A DNA stretch of 64,000 bases from Rhodovibrio salinarum DSM 9154 (lineage in GTDB: Bacteria > Pseudomonadota > Alphaproteobacteria > Kiloniellales > Rhodovibrionaceae). Numbering within the stretch: the first letter of the stretch is position 1; every line of letters begins with the position of its first letter. Below are positions 37,036-45,108 of the stretch, one piece after another. The DNA lies in assembly GCF_000515255.1 (NCBI RefSeq), contig NZ_KI911559.1, positions 1,463,548 through 1,527,547 on the forward strand. The letters are read 5' to 3'. Made by a program: the position numbers and the translations under genes. The notes beneath the pieces are model-generated. The model was given only the letters and a program-made list of their open reading frames with translations, ran no database searches and had not been told where the DNA came from.

Positions 37036-37236
37036 ATGAGCGATGAGGGGAAGCTTATCATGTTTTTTCGAGAGATGGCGTTGGGGTTTCTCGTCTTCGC
37101 GACGAGCGGTTTCGTCCTTGGGCGTGTGCTAGCCACCAAGATGGATATCAACGGCGAGGGGTTGAGCGGTGCCTATATCTGTTACGGGGTAAGCTTCGTT
37201 TCGGGTCTGATCGGCATCCTCGTCGCGATTGTCTGA
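37036..37236 (+). CDS. Small membrane protein behind a stress-type promoter
   Basis: This 66-residue protein has two hydrophobic segments (MALGFLVFATSGFVLGRVLA and YGVSFVSGLIGILVAIV), so it is probably a two-TM inner-membrane protein. No family is recognised. GAGGCGAGG precedes the ATG and an EcfG-type promoter lies just upstream, predicting induction in general stress (salt, heat, stationary phase). It ends 200 bases before the second lyase gene, which may have its own promoter. Confidence 0.65.
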   Translation: MSDEGKLIMFFREMALGFLVFATSGFVLGRVLATKMDINGEGLSGAYICYGVSFVSGLIGILVAIV

Positions 37237-37439
37237 GGTTCTGGGCTGTTATCGCCCGATGGTTAGGGGCGGACGGTGCCAGCTTGTCCAAAATATCTGG
37301 GTGGACTCGCAAGCGAAAATCGAGTCGAAATAATGAATGTTAGTCAATCGATGGAATATAGGAGCCGATAAACCCTTCTTCTGGATGGAGCGAGCCAAGG
37401 GTGAAAAGCCCGAGAGCCCATCTGGAAGGTCTAGGTTTA

Positions 37440-38924
37440 ATGCATCATCACTATTCGGTTTTGCCGTTGCGCGGTCGTGCGGCGAGCGGCGTCGTTGTGA
37501 GTCTGTGCGCCCTTTTGGTCTTGGCCGCGCCCGGACAGGTCGCGGCACGGCGGGATCAGCCAAGCCGCCTGTCCGAAGACGGCCATCAGCTAAACCTCAC
37601 CACGACGTCGGTGACGGGGAAAGATGGTCTGGTTTCGCCAAGCGAACGCGCGGCGTTTCCGTTGGATCGTTACGAGGTTCGTGACGATGGTGCGGGCTAC
37701 TTCGATGTCGCCGAGCGCCGGGAGTTCATCCGGGACCACGGCACGCCGGGCATGAACGCGCAGGCCGAGCAGCTGCCGCTGTCACAATCCTGCGCGGCCG
37801 CCATGAACATGCCGGTGATGGCGCACAAGATCCAGCTGCCGGGCTTCTATCCCTCGCCGGAGAGATGGCGGCAGGCCGCGCAGCCGTTTTTTGCTTTCGA
37901 GGATGCGGTGACCCGCTTGGCTGGCTGGTGGGTGGTGAGCGGCGACCCGTATCCGGCCCGCTGCCTGACACGCATGCTGGCGAAGTGGGCCAAACAGGAT
38001 GGCTTCCTGTCCTTTGCCTTTCCGCAATCGCCGCCCCAGGCTTGGTTCGCTATCGAGTCTTCGCTGTTTGCCGCCGGACTGGCCTATTCGACGGTTCAGG
38101 AGGTCGCGGAACGCGACCTGCCCGACCAGGCAGAGCACGTGGAGGCGTGGCTCGACGCCGTCTCCCGGGAGCACATCTCCAAGTCCTCGTACGGGCCGTC
38201 CTGCTGCAACAACCACTTTTATCGCCGCGCCTTGCACGCAACGATCATCGGTGTCGAGACCGATGACGACGAGCTTTTCCGGTACGGCGTTTCGGCGCTG
38301 TACGCGGCGCTGCACGAGGCGAATCCCGACGGCAGCCTGCCGCGCGAACTGATGCGGGGGCGCCGGGCGCTACACTACCAGAACTACGCCAACATCTACC
38401 TCACCATGATCGCCCAGATCGTGCAGCGGCAGGGGTACGACATCTACGACGTCGAGGTGCAGGGGCGCACCCTGAACACGCTGGCGAACTGGGCCGTGGG
38501 GGTTATTCGTGATCCGTCCAGGATCGACAAATACACGACGGATTCCCAGAACCTCGGGTTCATGGACGATTCACAATACTTTGCCTGGATGGAGGTCTAC
38601 ACCGACGACTTCCCGAACAAGGGCATGCAGAAATTGCTGAACCCGCGCCGGCCGACCTACAACCGATCCGCCGGCGGTTTCCTGACGCTGTATTTCCGCG
38701 AACCCGATCCGCAGAACGCGGCGACCACCCAGACGATGGTGGAAGTCGGCAACGCCTTCGTCAGCGAGACCGAGAGCTGTGCCAAGGACCCGCGCTGGCA
38801 CCAGCAGCGCGACATCGAATGGCGCTTGGAGTGCGAGCGCACACTGCGCGAGGAACCCACCGGCCAGCATTCGACCGGGACAGACATCTACAGCAAGCGA
38901 CTCTCGCAACAGACCGGAGGGTGA
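37440..38924 (+). CDS. AlgL-like alginate-lyase-family protein (copy 2)
   Basis: This 494-residue exported protein is the paralogue of the lyase at 26936, with exactly the same length and most residues identical by eye beyond the signal (for example CCNNHFYRRA, DGSLPRELMRG, YQNYANIYL, HSTGTDIY near the end). The differences lie mainly in the first 60 residues and in scattered positions, suggesting a fairly recent duplication followed by separate expression. ATG 37440 begins just before a hydrophobic signal (VVSLCALLVLAAPGQ); an upstream GTG at 37401 is weaker. It stands apart from the biosynthetic run, so it may serve release or uptake of polymer rather than export. Confidence 0.8.
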   Translation: MHHHYSVLPLRGRAASGVVVSLCALLVLAAPGQVAARRDQPSRLSEDGHQLNLTTTSVTGKDGLVSPSERAAFPLDRYEVRDDGAGYFDVAERREFIRDHGTPGMNAQAEQLPLSQSCAAAMNMPVMAHKIQLPGFYPSPERWRQAAQPFFAFEDAVTRLAGWWVVSGDPYPARCLTRMLAKWAKQDGFLSFAFPQSPPQAWFAIESSLFAAGLAYSTVQEVAERDLPDQAEHVEAWLDAVSREHISKSSYGPSCCNNHFYRRALHATIIGVETDDDELFRYGVSALYAALHEANPDGSLPRELMRGRRALHYQNYANIYLTMIAQIVQRQGYDIYDVEVQGRTLNTLANWAVGVIRDPSRIDKYTTDSQNLGFMDDSQYFAWMEVYTDDFPNKGMQKLLNPRRPTYNRSAGGFLTLYFREPDPQNAATTQTMVEVGNAFVSETESCAKDPRWHQQRDIEWRLECERTLREEPTGQHSTGTDIYSKRLSQQTGG

Positions 38925-38937
38925 GCGGATTTTCTAT

Positions 38938-38973
38938 CGCTGGAGGCATGCTTTTACAGACGTGTCTCCAGCG
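38938..38973 (+). terminator. Hairpin downstream of lyase copy 2
   Basis: An 8-bp perfect stem (CGCTGGAG over CTCCAGCG) with a 20-base loop lies just after the stop codon. No T tract follows, so termination is uncertain. Confidence 0.35.
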
Positions 38974-39173
38974 GTACCCCATGAAACTGGCTGGGTCGCG
39001 CCGATCGTGTCGCCTGCAACATTGTTTCAGGAGAGTTCTGGAGGGATCGGAGGTGATGGGGGCGGCGCGGTCCGGTCTTTCTTCGAAACCGATCCGCTCG
39101 GGAACTCACGTTCTGGGCGATAGCGCGTCCGAAAACGGATGGTAGATTGTCCGGGTCAATCAAGGGGCCTTCA

Positions 39174-39803
39174 ATGACCTTCGAAATCTGGACGATCTAC
39201 GTCGCAACCGTGTTCGCTTTGATGAGTACGCCCGGGCCAAGTCAGCTTCTGATGTTATCCAATAGTGGGGCGCACGGACTTCGAAAGTCACTTTTGACAG
39301 CGGCCGGCGATCTTTCAGCAAACAGTCTGCAAATGCTCGCTGCGGGTTTGGGGGTGGCTGCGATCCTTGCGATGTCGGCGGCCGCGCTTGCGGTCATTAA
39401 ATGGATTGGGGTGGCTTATCTGATCTGGCTTGGCATTCGTATGATCAGAAGAGCAAAACTGAATGCGCCCAGAGGCGACGTTCCAGAACGCAGCGTCTCG
39501 CTCAGAAATCTCTGGGTTCAAGGATTTCTGACCTCAGCAGCCAACCCTAAAGCGGTTGTCTTCTTCGCGGCGCTTTTCCCGCAGTTCATATCTGCAGACC
39601 ACGCGTTCTGGCCACAGTTCCTTATCCTATCTGCAACCTACATCATCATGGATGGGATCTTCCTTTCCTCTTATGGCGCCGGGGCAAGTTGGATTGCGGC
39701 TCGGTTTAAGGGGGCTGCAAAAGTCTGGATCGAACGCATCGGAGGCAGCTTCATGATCGTTGCGGCGATCTTGCTGGGGCTCAAATCGATCGCGCGACAG
39801 TGA
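39174..39803 (+). CDS. LysE/RhtB-family exporter
   Basis: This 209-residue inner-membrane protein of the LysE/RhtB family probably exports an amino acid or derivative. The first membrane segment leads to the signature STPGPSQLLMLSNSGAHGLR; further segments follow (AGDLSANSLQMLAAGLGVAA, YLIWLGIRMIRR, ANPKAVVFFAALFPQFI), with about six in all. ATG 39174 follows AAGGGG. Its base composition is visibly lower in GC than every neighbour and codons ending in A/T are frequent, which suggests acquisition by transfer. It is not obviously linked to either flanking operon. Confidence 0.82.
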   Translation: MTFEIWTIYVATVFALMSTPGPSQLLMLSNSGAHGLRKSLLTAAGDLSANSLQMLAAGLGVAAILAMSAAALAVIKWIGVAYLIWLGIRMIRRAKLNAPRGDVPERSVSLRNLWVQGFLTSAANPKAVVFFAALFPQFISADHAFWPQFLILSATYIIMDGIFLSSYGAGASWIAARFKGAAKVWIERIGGSFMIVAAILLGLKSIARQ

Positions 39804-39885
39804 TTTATTTGGGCAGGCGCGGCTGAAAATAATAATATATTCCAGTGTGTTATAAGAAAATTCCGGCGATGCCCCACTCGCACGG

Positions 39886-39906
39886 TTGACTTCTGCAAAC
39901 GTTTGC
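39886..39906 (+). promoter_or_regulatory. LacI-type operator overlapping a promoter
   Basis: The perfect 12-bp palindrome GCAAACGTTTGC (39895-39906) lies next to a TTGACT box at 39886-39891, about 100 bases before the ABC ATPase gene. The central CG and symmetrical arms are typical of LacI-family operators; the LacI-family gene of the same cluster starts at 46434. The -10 box is not clear. Confidence 0.7.
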
Positions 39907-40002
39907 GGCGACCATCGAAACAGCAAACGATTGCAGCCACAGGGTTGCGCAATAAAATTATAAGACCGCGATCCAATCGCGGTGTGCTTGGGGAGAAACG
40001 AT

Positions 40003-41532
40003 GTGACGGGCGAGATAGCGCTTGCCGTACGAAATGTGACCAAGAGCTACGGCGCGACGGTGGCTCTTGCGGGCATGTCGCTCGATCTTCGGGCAGGCGA
40101 GATTCATGCCATTCTTGGCGAGAACGGGGCTGGCAAGTCGACCCTGGTCAAGATCCTGAGCGGGGTCGTCGCACCGGACCACGGCGAGATCAGGCTCAAC
40201 GGCGAGCGCTTCGCGCCGGCTTCCATTCTCGGGGCGCGCAGCAGGGGGATTTCGACCGGATTCCAGGAGATCAGCCTCGTCCCCAATCTGAGCGTCGCGG
40301 AGAACCTGCTGTTGCCGCGGCTCGGCAAGGGAAGCGCCGGGCTCAACAGCCGGCGCCGGACTTGGGACGCGGCGGGCGAGCTGCTGGCGCGTTTTGACGT
40401 CACTGACATCGACCTGTCCCGGCCCGTACGCACGCTCTCCCTCGCCGAGAAGCAGCGGATCGAGATCGTCCGGGCGCTGTCCCACGCGCGCAACGTCCTG
40501 GTCCTGGACGAGCCGTCGGCTTCGCTGGCCGATACGCGCTGGCTGTTCGAGCAGGTGCGCAAGCAGGCCCGGGCCGGGGTTGGTGTGCTGTATATCTCGC
40601 ACCGCCTGAGCGAGGTCCGGAGCCTCTGTTCCCGCGGCACCGTGCTGCGCAACGGCCGCTCGATCGACACGGTCGACCTCGGCGGCGTGAGCGACGACGA
40701 GATCTTCCAGATGATGGTTGGCCGGTCGCCCGACACGGCGTTTCCCGAGCGCCATCCCTCCAGCATCTCCGCGCAGCCGCTCGTCGATCTGCGCGGCGTC
40801 GATGCGGGGCAGATCCAGGACGCATCACTCAAGATTCACAGCGGCGAGATCCTGGGTGTTGCGGCTCTGGAAGGGCAGGGGCAGCGCGACCTGTTCCACG
40901 CGATCGCCGGTTTGACGCCGGTCGAGCGGGGCGAAATTCGGATCGTCGGCGAACCGGCGCACCTGACCTCGCGGCGCGCGGCGATGAAGACCGGACCGGG
41001 GATCGCCTTCGTGCCCGAGGAGCGCAAGGTCGAAGGGATATTCAGCGGCCTACGCACGGCGGGCAATATCGCAATCTCGACCATGGCCGGCTGCAGCCGG
41101 TTCGGGTTCGTGAACCATGCGATCGAGCAGGCCAGTGTCGCCAAGAGTGCCGAACAGGTCGAACTGCAGCCCCGCTACCTTGGATTCCGGATCTCCGAGT
41201 TGTCCGGCGGCAATCAGCAGAAAGCGGTGATCGCCCGCGCCCTGCAGAGTCAGGCACGGATCCTCGTGCTGTTCGACCCCACGCGCGGCGTCGACGTCGG
41301 CACCAAGCAGGCGGTCTACAAGGTCGTGCGGGAATTTGCCGATCATGGTGGGGCGGTGCTGATCTACTCCTCCGAGTTGCCCGAACTCGTGCACCTTTGC
41401 GACCGCTGCTCGGTCGTCTACGGCGGGCAGATCACCGAGGAGTTCACCGGCGCGGAGATTACCGAGCAGGCGCTGATCGCCGGCGTCGTGGGGCACCGCG
41501 GCGACCAGCCGGCCGTCGCCGAGGCGGGGTGA
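40003..41532 (+). CDS. Sugar ABC transporter ATP-binding protein (RbsA/XylG type)
   Basis: This 509-residue protein has two ABC cassettes in tandem, as in ribose/xylose importers. The first has Walker A GENGAGKST, the signature-like LSLAEKQRIEIVRAL and Walker B VLVLDEPSASL. The second has a degenerate Walker A (AALEGQGQRDLF) but an intact signature LSGGNQQKAVIARAL, the usual asymmetry. It powers import with the two permeases behind it. GTG 40003 is chosen because GGGGAG lies 7 bases before it. A LacI-type operator precedes the gene. Confidence 0.92.
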   Translation: MTGEIALAVRNVTKSYGATVALAGMSLDLRAGEIHAILGENGAGKSTLVKILSGVVAPDHGEIRLNGERFAPASILGARSRGISTGFQEISLVPNLSVAENLLLPRLGKGSAGLNSRRRTWDAAGELLARFDVTDIDLSRPVRTLSLAEKQRIEIVRALSHARNVLVLDEPSASLADTRWLFEQVRKQARAGVGVLYISHRLSEVRSLCSRGTVLRNGRSIDTVDLGGVSDDEIFQMMVGRSPDTAFPERHPSSISAQPLVDLRGVDAGQIQDASLKIHSGEILGVAALEGQGQRDLFHAIAGLTPVERGEIRIVGEPAHLTSRRAAMKTGPGIAFVPEERKVEGIFSGLRTAGNIAISTMAGCSRFGFVNHAIEQASVAKSAEQVELQPRYLGFRISELSGGNQQKAVIARALQSQARILVLFDPTRGVDVGTKQAVYKVVREFADHGGAVLIYSSELPELVHLCDRCSVVYGGQITEEFTGAEITEQALIAGVVGHRGDQPAVAEAG

Positions 41533-41535
41533 GCC

Positions 41536-42513
41536 ATGGCGTACGGTAGCAAGACTTCGGCACTGTCGCGCCTTGCCGGCAACGGCGCGGCGATCATCGC
41601 GCTCGTCTATGTCGTGCTCTTCAGCATCTACGCGGTGAGCGAGCCCACGGCTCTGTCGCTCTTCTCGATCACGAACCTGGTCAACAACTTCGTCCCGCTG
41701 GCCCTGGCCGCGGCGGGCCAAACGCTGATCGTGCTGCTTGCGGGCTTCGACCTCTCGGTCGCCGGCGTGATCTCGCTCACGAACGTGGTGTTGGCCGTGA
41801 CGCCGCTGGAGGGGCCGCTCGGGGCGCTGGCCGGACTGGCGATCGCGCTGGCGATCGGGGGCGTGGCGGGAAGCATCAACGGTTTGCTGGTGGCCTATCT
41901 GCGCATCCAGTCGATCGCCGCCACGCTGGGCACGATGATCGTCCTGAAGGGGGTGGCCCTGCTGATCCTGAGCGCGCCGGGTGGCTGGATCTCGGACTGG
42001 ATCGTCTACGAGCTCACGGACGTTGCCTTCGGTCTGGTGCCGATTTCCGGGCTCATCCTGCTCGCTGTCGCCGGGGTCTGGCTCGCCCTGAAGCGCACGG
42101 ATTTCGGCGCGGCGATCTACGCGGTCGGCGAGGACGAGACCTCGGCCAGCTTGTCCGGGATCAACACCCGCCTGACCAAGTTCAAGTCCTACTGTCTGGC
42201 GGGCATGTTCTACGGCCTGGCGGGCTACATGCTCTCCGCCCAGACGGCAACCGGCAACCCGAATGCGGGCGAGCCCTTCCTCCTGCTTTGCTTCGCGTCC
42301 GTGGCCATTGGCGGCACCTCCTTTTCCGGCGGCCGGGGCGGCATGATCGGCTCGATCATTGGCGCGGCGACCCTGCTGCTGATGCAGAAGGTGCTGTTCT
42401 CGACGGGCGTGTCCTCCTTCTACACGGGCATGTTCCAGGGGGCGGTGATGATCGCAGCCGTGGTTTTTGCGGCCGCCATGCTCCGGGTTTCCATCCGCAA
42501 GGGAGCCGCGTGA
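41536..42513 (+). CDS. Sugar ABC transporter permease 1 (RbsC family)
   Basis: This 325-residue integral membrane protein has eight to ten hydrophobic segments and the family motif GFDLSVAGVISLTNV near the first third, and SVAIGGTSFSGGRGGMIGS in the last third, which are conserved in RbsC/XylH-type permeases. It begins 3 bases after the ATPase gene and its stop overlaps the ATG of the second permease, so the three are translationally coupled. The two permeases are different and presumably form a heterodimer. Confidence 0.9.
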   Translation: MAYGSKTSALSRLAGNGAAIIALVYVVLFSIYAVSEPTALSLFSITNLVNNFVPLALAAAGQTLIVLLAGFDLSVAGVISLTNVVLAVTPLEGPLGALAGLAIALAIGGVAGSINGLLVAYLRIQSIAATLGTMIVLKGVALLILSAPGGWISDWIVYELTDVAFGLVPISGLILLAVAGVWLALKRTDFGAAIYAVGEDETSASLSGINTRLTKFKSYCLAGMFYGLAGYMLSAQTATGNPNAGEPFLLLCFASVAIGGTSFSGGRGGMIGSIIGAATLLLMQKVLFSTGVSSFYTGMFQGAVMIAAVVFAAAMLRVSIRKGAA

Positions 42514-43556
42514 TGACGTCACAGGAAGATCGACACAGCGAACCCGCGGCGTCTCAAGGTTTCGAAGCCGGCGGCGATACGCGCGGGCGTAATCGGATCG
42601 AGGCCGAGACGGTGACGGTCGGGGTGATCTACCTGATTGCCTTCCTGCTGATCCTCGGATCGCGCGTGATCAGTCCCGCATTCGGGTCGCTGAACCAGGC
42701 GATGACGATCCTGGAGCTGGCCTCCTTCCTCGTCGTCGTCGCCTTCGGGCAAGGCTTGGTGATCCTCGTGCGCGGCCTCGATCTGTCGGTGGCGTCGATG
42801 ATCACCCTGGGGGGTGTTCTGACCACGATGTGGATCGGGGCCGATGGTAATGCGCTCCTGTTGATTCCGCTGGTGCTTGCCGTCTGTTTCGCGGCCGGTC
42901 TGGTCAGCGGCATGGGGGTGACGTTCCTGGGCGTGCCGCCCTTCATCATGACGCTGTCCAGCGGGATCATCATCTATAGCCTCTGCCTCGGCTACACGAA
43001 GGGCAGTCCGAAGGGGGCGTCACCGGAACTGCTGACCGACTTCATGAGCGGTGAGCTTTTGGGCATCCCGACCGTGGTCGTCTTCCTCGTCCTGTTCGCG
43101 GTTGGCGCAACCCTGTTCCAGGGCTGGACCGTGTATGGCCGCCAGCTGCACGCGGTTGGGAACAACCCGGTCGCGGCCCGCTTCGCGGGCCTGCGGGTAC
43201 GGACCCTGACCGCCAGTGCTTACGGCGTGTCGGCTCTGTGTGCCGGTTTCGTCGGCATGATGCTGGTCGGCTACGCGCAAGGGGCGACCTTGCGCATGGG
43301 TGACGACTACCTGTTGCCGTCGATCGCGGCGGTCGTGATCGGCGGCAGCTCGATCCTCGGCGGCAAGGGCAATTTCGCCGGAACGGTCGGGGGCGCGATC
43401 CTGCTGACGACCCTGACGACCATCATCAGCGCGATCGGGCTGGCGCAGGGCTGGAAGACGATCATCGAGGGCGTGATCATTCTTCTGGCGCTGCTGCTGT
43501 TGCGCGAAGAGCTGTTCACCGCCGTCCAACGGTTGGTCGGGAGACAGAACACCTAA
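42513..43556 (+). CDS. Sugar ABC transporter permease 2 (RbsC family)
   Basis: This 347-residue membrane protein starts with a polar tail of about 35 residues, then multiple hydrophobic segments. The same family blocks appear as in the first permease: RGLDLSVASMITLGGVL, HAVGNNPVAARFAGLRV and AVVIGGSSILGGKGNFAGT. ATG 42513 overlaps the previous stop (TGATG). It is followed by a hairpin, an operator and the binding-protein gene. Confidence 0.9.
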   Translation: MTSQEDRHSEPAASQGFEAGGDTRGRNRIEAETVTVGVIYLIAFLLILGSRVISPAFGSLNQAMTILELASFLVVVAFGQGLVILVRGLDLSVASMITLGGVLTTMWIGADGNALLLIPLVLAVCFAAGLVSGMGVTFLGVPPFIMTLSSGIIIYSLCLGYTKGSPKGASPELLTDFMSGELLGIPTVVVFLVLFAVGATLFQGWTVYGRQLHAVGNNPVAARFAGLRVRTLTASAYGVSALCAGFVGMMLVGYAQGATLRMGDDYLLPSIAAVVIGGSSILGGKGNFAGTVGGAILLTTLTTIISAIGLAQGWKTIIEGVIILLALLLLREELFTAVQRLVGRQNT

Positions 43557-43570
43557 GCACAATCGGCTGA

Positions 43571-43593
43571 GACTGGCTTCTTCGAAGTCAGTC
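43571..43593 (+). terminator. Attenuating hairpin after permease 2
   Basis: GACTGGCTTC pairs with GAAGTCAGTC at 9 of 10 positions around a 3-base loop. It lies between permease 2 and the operator for the binding-protein gene and may limit readthrough. Confidence 0.4.
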
Positions 43594-43604
43594 CGCAGAC
43601 GCGA

Positions 43605-43618
43605 TGCAAACGTTTGCA
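43605..43618 (+). promoter_or_regulatory. LacI-type operator before the binding-protein gene
   Basis: The perfect 14-bp palindrome TGCAAACGTTTGCA shares the 12-bp core of the site at 39895. It is about 120 bases upstream of the binding-protein start, so this gene probably has its own repressed promoter. Confidence 0.7.
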
Positions 43619-43740
43619 GCTTCGGCTGGCGGGTGCCGCTCGCGTCATCCGTCCGGCTTCTGACCGGCCCAGAGCAGGTCGGGGGCGGATAAACAAGAGA
43701 CCCCGGCGCTATGCGGGGCAACACGTGGGAGGACTACGCG

Positions 43741-44967
43741 ATGATAGGACGTGTATCGACTTGGCAACGGGCGTTGATGGCTGCCGGCGCCGTGACGGTC
43801 GGCCTGAGCGGGCCGGCGATGGCGCAGGATGACGAGAAGTTCCAGATCTACCTGTCGCTTAGCTATTCGGGCAACTCGTGGCAGTCCGAGGCGGCCAACA
43901 TCGTCAAGGCGTTGGCGAAGACGCCGCCGTACGACGAGCTGGTGGAGCTCACCGAGGTGATCTCGGGAACGGACCCGCAAGCGCAGATCTCCGACTATCA
44001 GAGCATGATCGCTGCGGGGGCCGACGGCATCGTCAGTTTCCCGATCTCCTCGAACGCGCTGAATCGGGTGATTCATCAGGGCTGTGAGCAGGGCGTCTTG
44101 TTCTTCATGTACGACGCCACGGTCACCGAGGACTGTGCCTACAACGTCAGCTACATCACCAGCGGCTTCGGTGAGAACTCGGCCCAGTACCTCGTCAACG
44201 AACTCGATGGCGAGGGCAAGATCTTCCTGTCCCGCGGCGTGCCGGGGAATTCCGTCGACCAGCGTCACACCGACGGGGCGATGCACATCTTCGACCAGTA
44301 CCCGGGCATCGAGGTGGTCGCCGAGTACTACAGCTACTGGGATGACCGCACCACGCAGCAGGAAACGGCCAAGGCGCTGGCCGCGCATCCGGACGTCGAC
44401 GGTATCTGGGCGCAGGCCGGCGAGCATGGCGCCATCAAGGCGCTGCTGGAGAGCGGCCGCGAAGACCTCGTTCCGGTCACGGGCGAGAATTCGAACGGTT
44501 TCCGGCTCGCGCTCGCCGACCCCGAGCTGCAGGCGCGTGGACTGAGCGGCGTATCGGCGGGCTCGCCACCGGCGCAGTCCGGCTACGCCTTCAAGCTGAT
44601 GATGGAGATGCTGCTCGGCAAGCGTGAACTGGAAACGCACGATATCCAGTACCCGCTGCCATGGGTGCCCGCTGATCAGGTCAAGCTCTGCGAAGGCGAC
44701 ACCTTCGAGAACGGGTGCAACGCCTTTCCCAGCGGCAAGGTTCCGGATTCCTTCGTGACCGAGGTGTTCAACCCGACGCTGCTGCCCGAGCTGAGCATCC
44801 CCTCCGCCCTGGAAGGCGAACCCACGCCCGGGGCCGAGATCCAGCCACTTCCAGCCGAGGTGGTGCCGGCGCCGAACGAGCCCGGGATCAACTGCCGTCG
44901 CTGTGACCCGCCGGCCAATCACTACGAGCTGACCAAGGTCGAGCCGACCGTCGAGCCGGGCGAATAG
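43741..44967 (+). CDS. Periplasmic sugar-binding protein of the ABC importer
   Basis: This 408-residue exported protein (signal cleaved near AMAQ) is a type 1 periplasmic binding protein. Strands and loops of the fold are visible (YLSLSYSGNSWQSEAANI, MIAAGADGIVSFPISSNAL, DGIWAQAGEHGAIKALLES, VTGENSNGF). Four cysteines (GCEQG, DCAYN, LCEGD, NGCNAF) could pair in the periplasm. A Pro/Glu-rich C-terminal tail of about 60 residues is longer than usual. GGGAGG precedes ATG 43741. A dyad operator upstream suggests separate repression by the LacI-type regulator. Ligand unknown: a sugar, polyol or related compound. Confidence 0.88.
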   Translation: MIGRVSTWQRALMAAGAVTVGLSGPAMAQDDEKFQIYLSLSYSGNSWQSEAANIVKALAKTPPYDELVELTEVISGTDPQAQISDYQSMIAAGADGIVSFPISSNALNRVIHQGCEQGVLFFMYDATVTEDCAYNVSYITSGFGENSAQYLVNELDGEGKIFLSRGVPGNSVDQRHTDGAMHIFDQYPGIEVVAEYYSYWDDRTTQQETAKALAAHPDVDGIWAQAGEHGAIKALLESGREDLVPVTGENSNGFRLALADPELQARGLSGVSAGSPPAQSGYAFKLMMEMLLGKRELETHDIQYPLPWVPADQVKLCEGDTFENGCNAFPSGKVPDSFVTEVFNPTLLPELSIPSALEGEPTPGAEIQPLPAEVVPAPNEPGINCRRCDPPANHYELTKVEPTVEPGE

Positions 44968-44976
44968 AGCAGAGCT

Positions 44977-45007
44977 CCCCGTCCGGTCCGTGCGTGGCCG
45001 GGCGGGG
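44977..45007 (+). terminator. Hairpin between binding protein and dehydrogenase genes
   Basis: CCCCGTCCGG pairs with CCGGGCGGGG with one G-T pair around an 11-base loop. There is no T tract; such hairpins after binding-protein genes often raise expression of that gene relative to the rest of the operon. Confidence 0.4.
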
Positions 45008-45108
45008 TCCCCGATCCATCCCGCATCGCGCATTGCTGAGAAAACGAAGGGAGCGCCCCCGTCTCGGGCATCCCAGAAGTGCAACGGAAGAAACGGAAGA
45101 GAAGCGAC

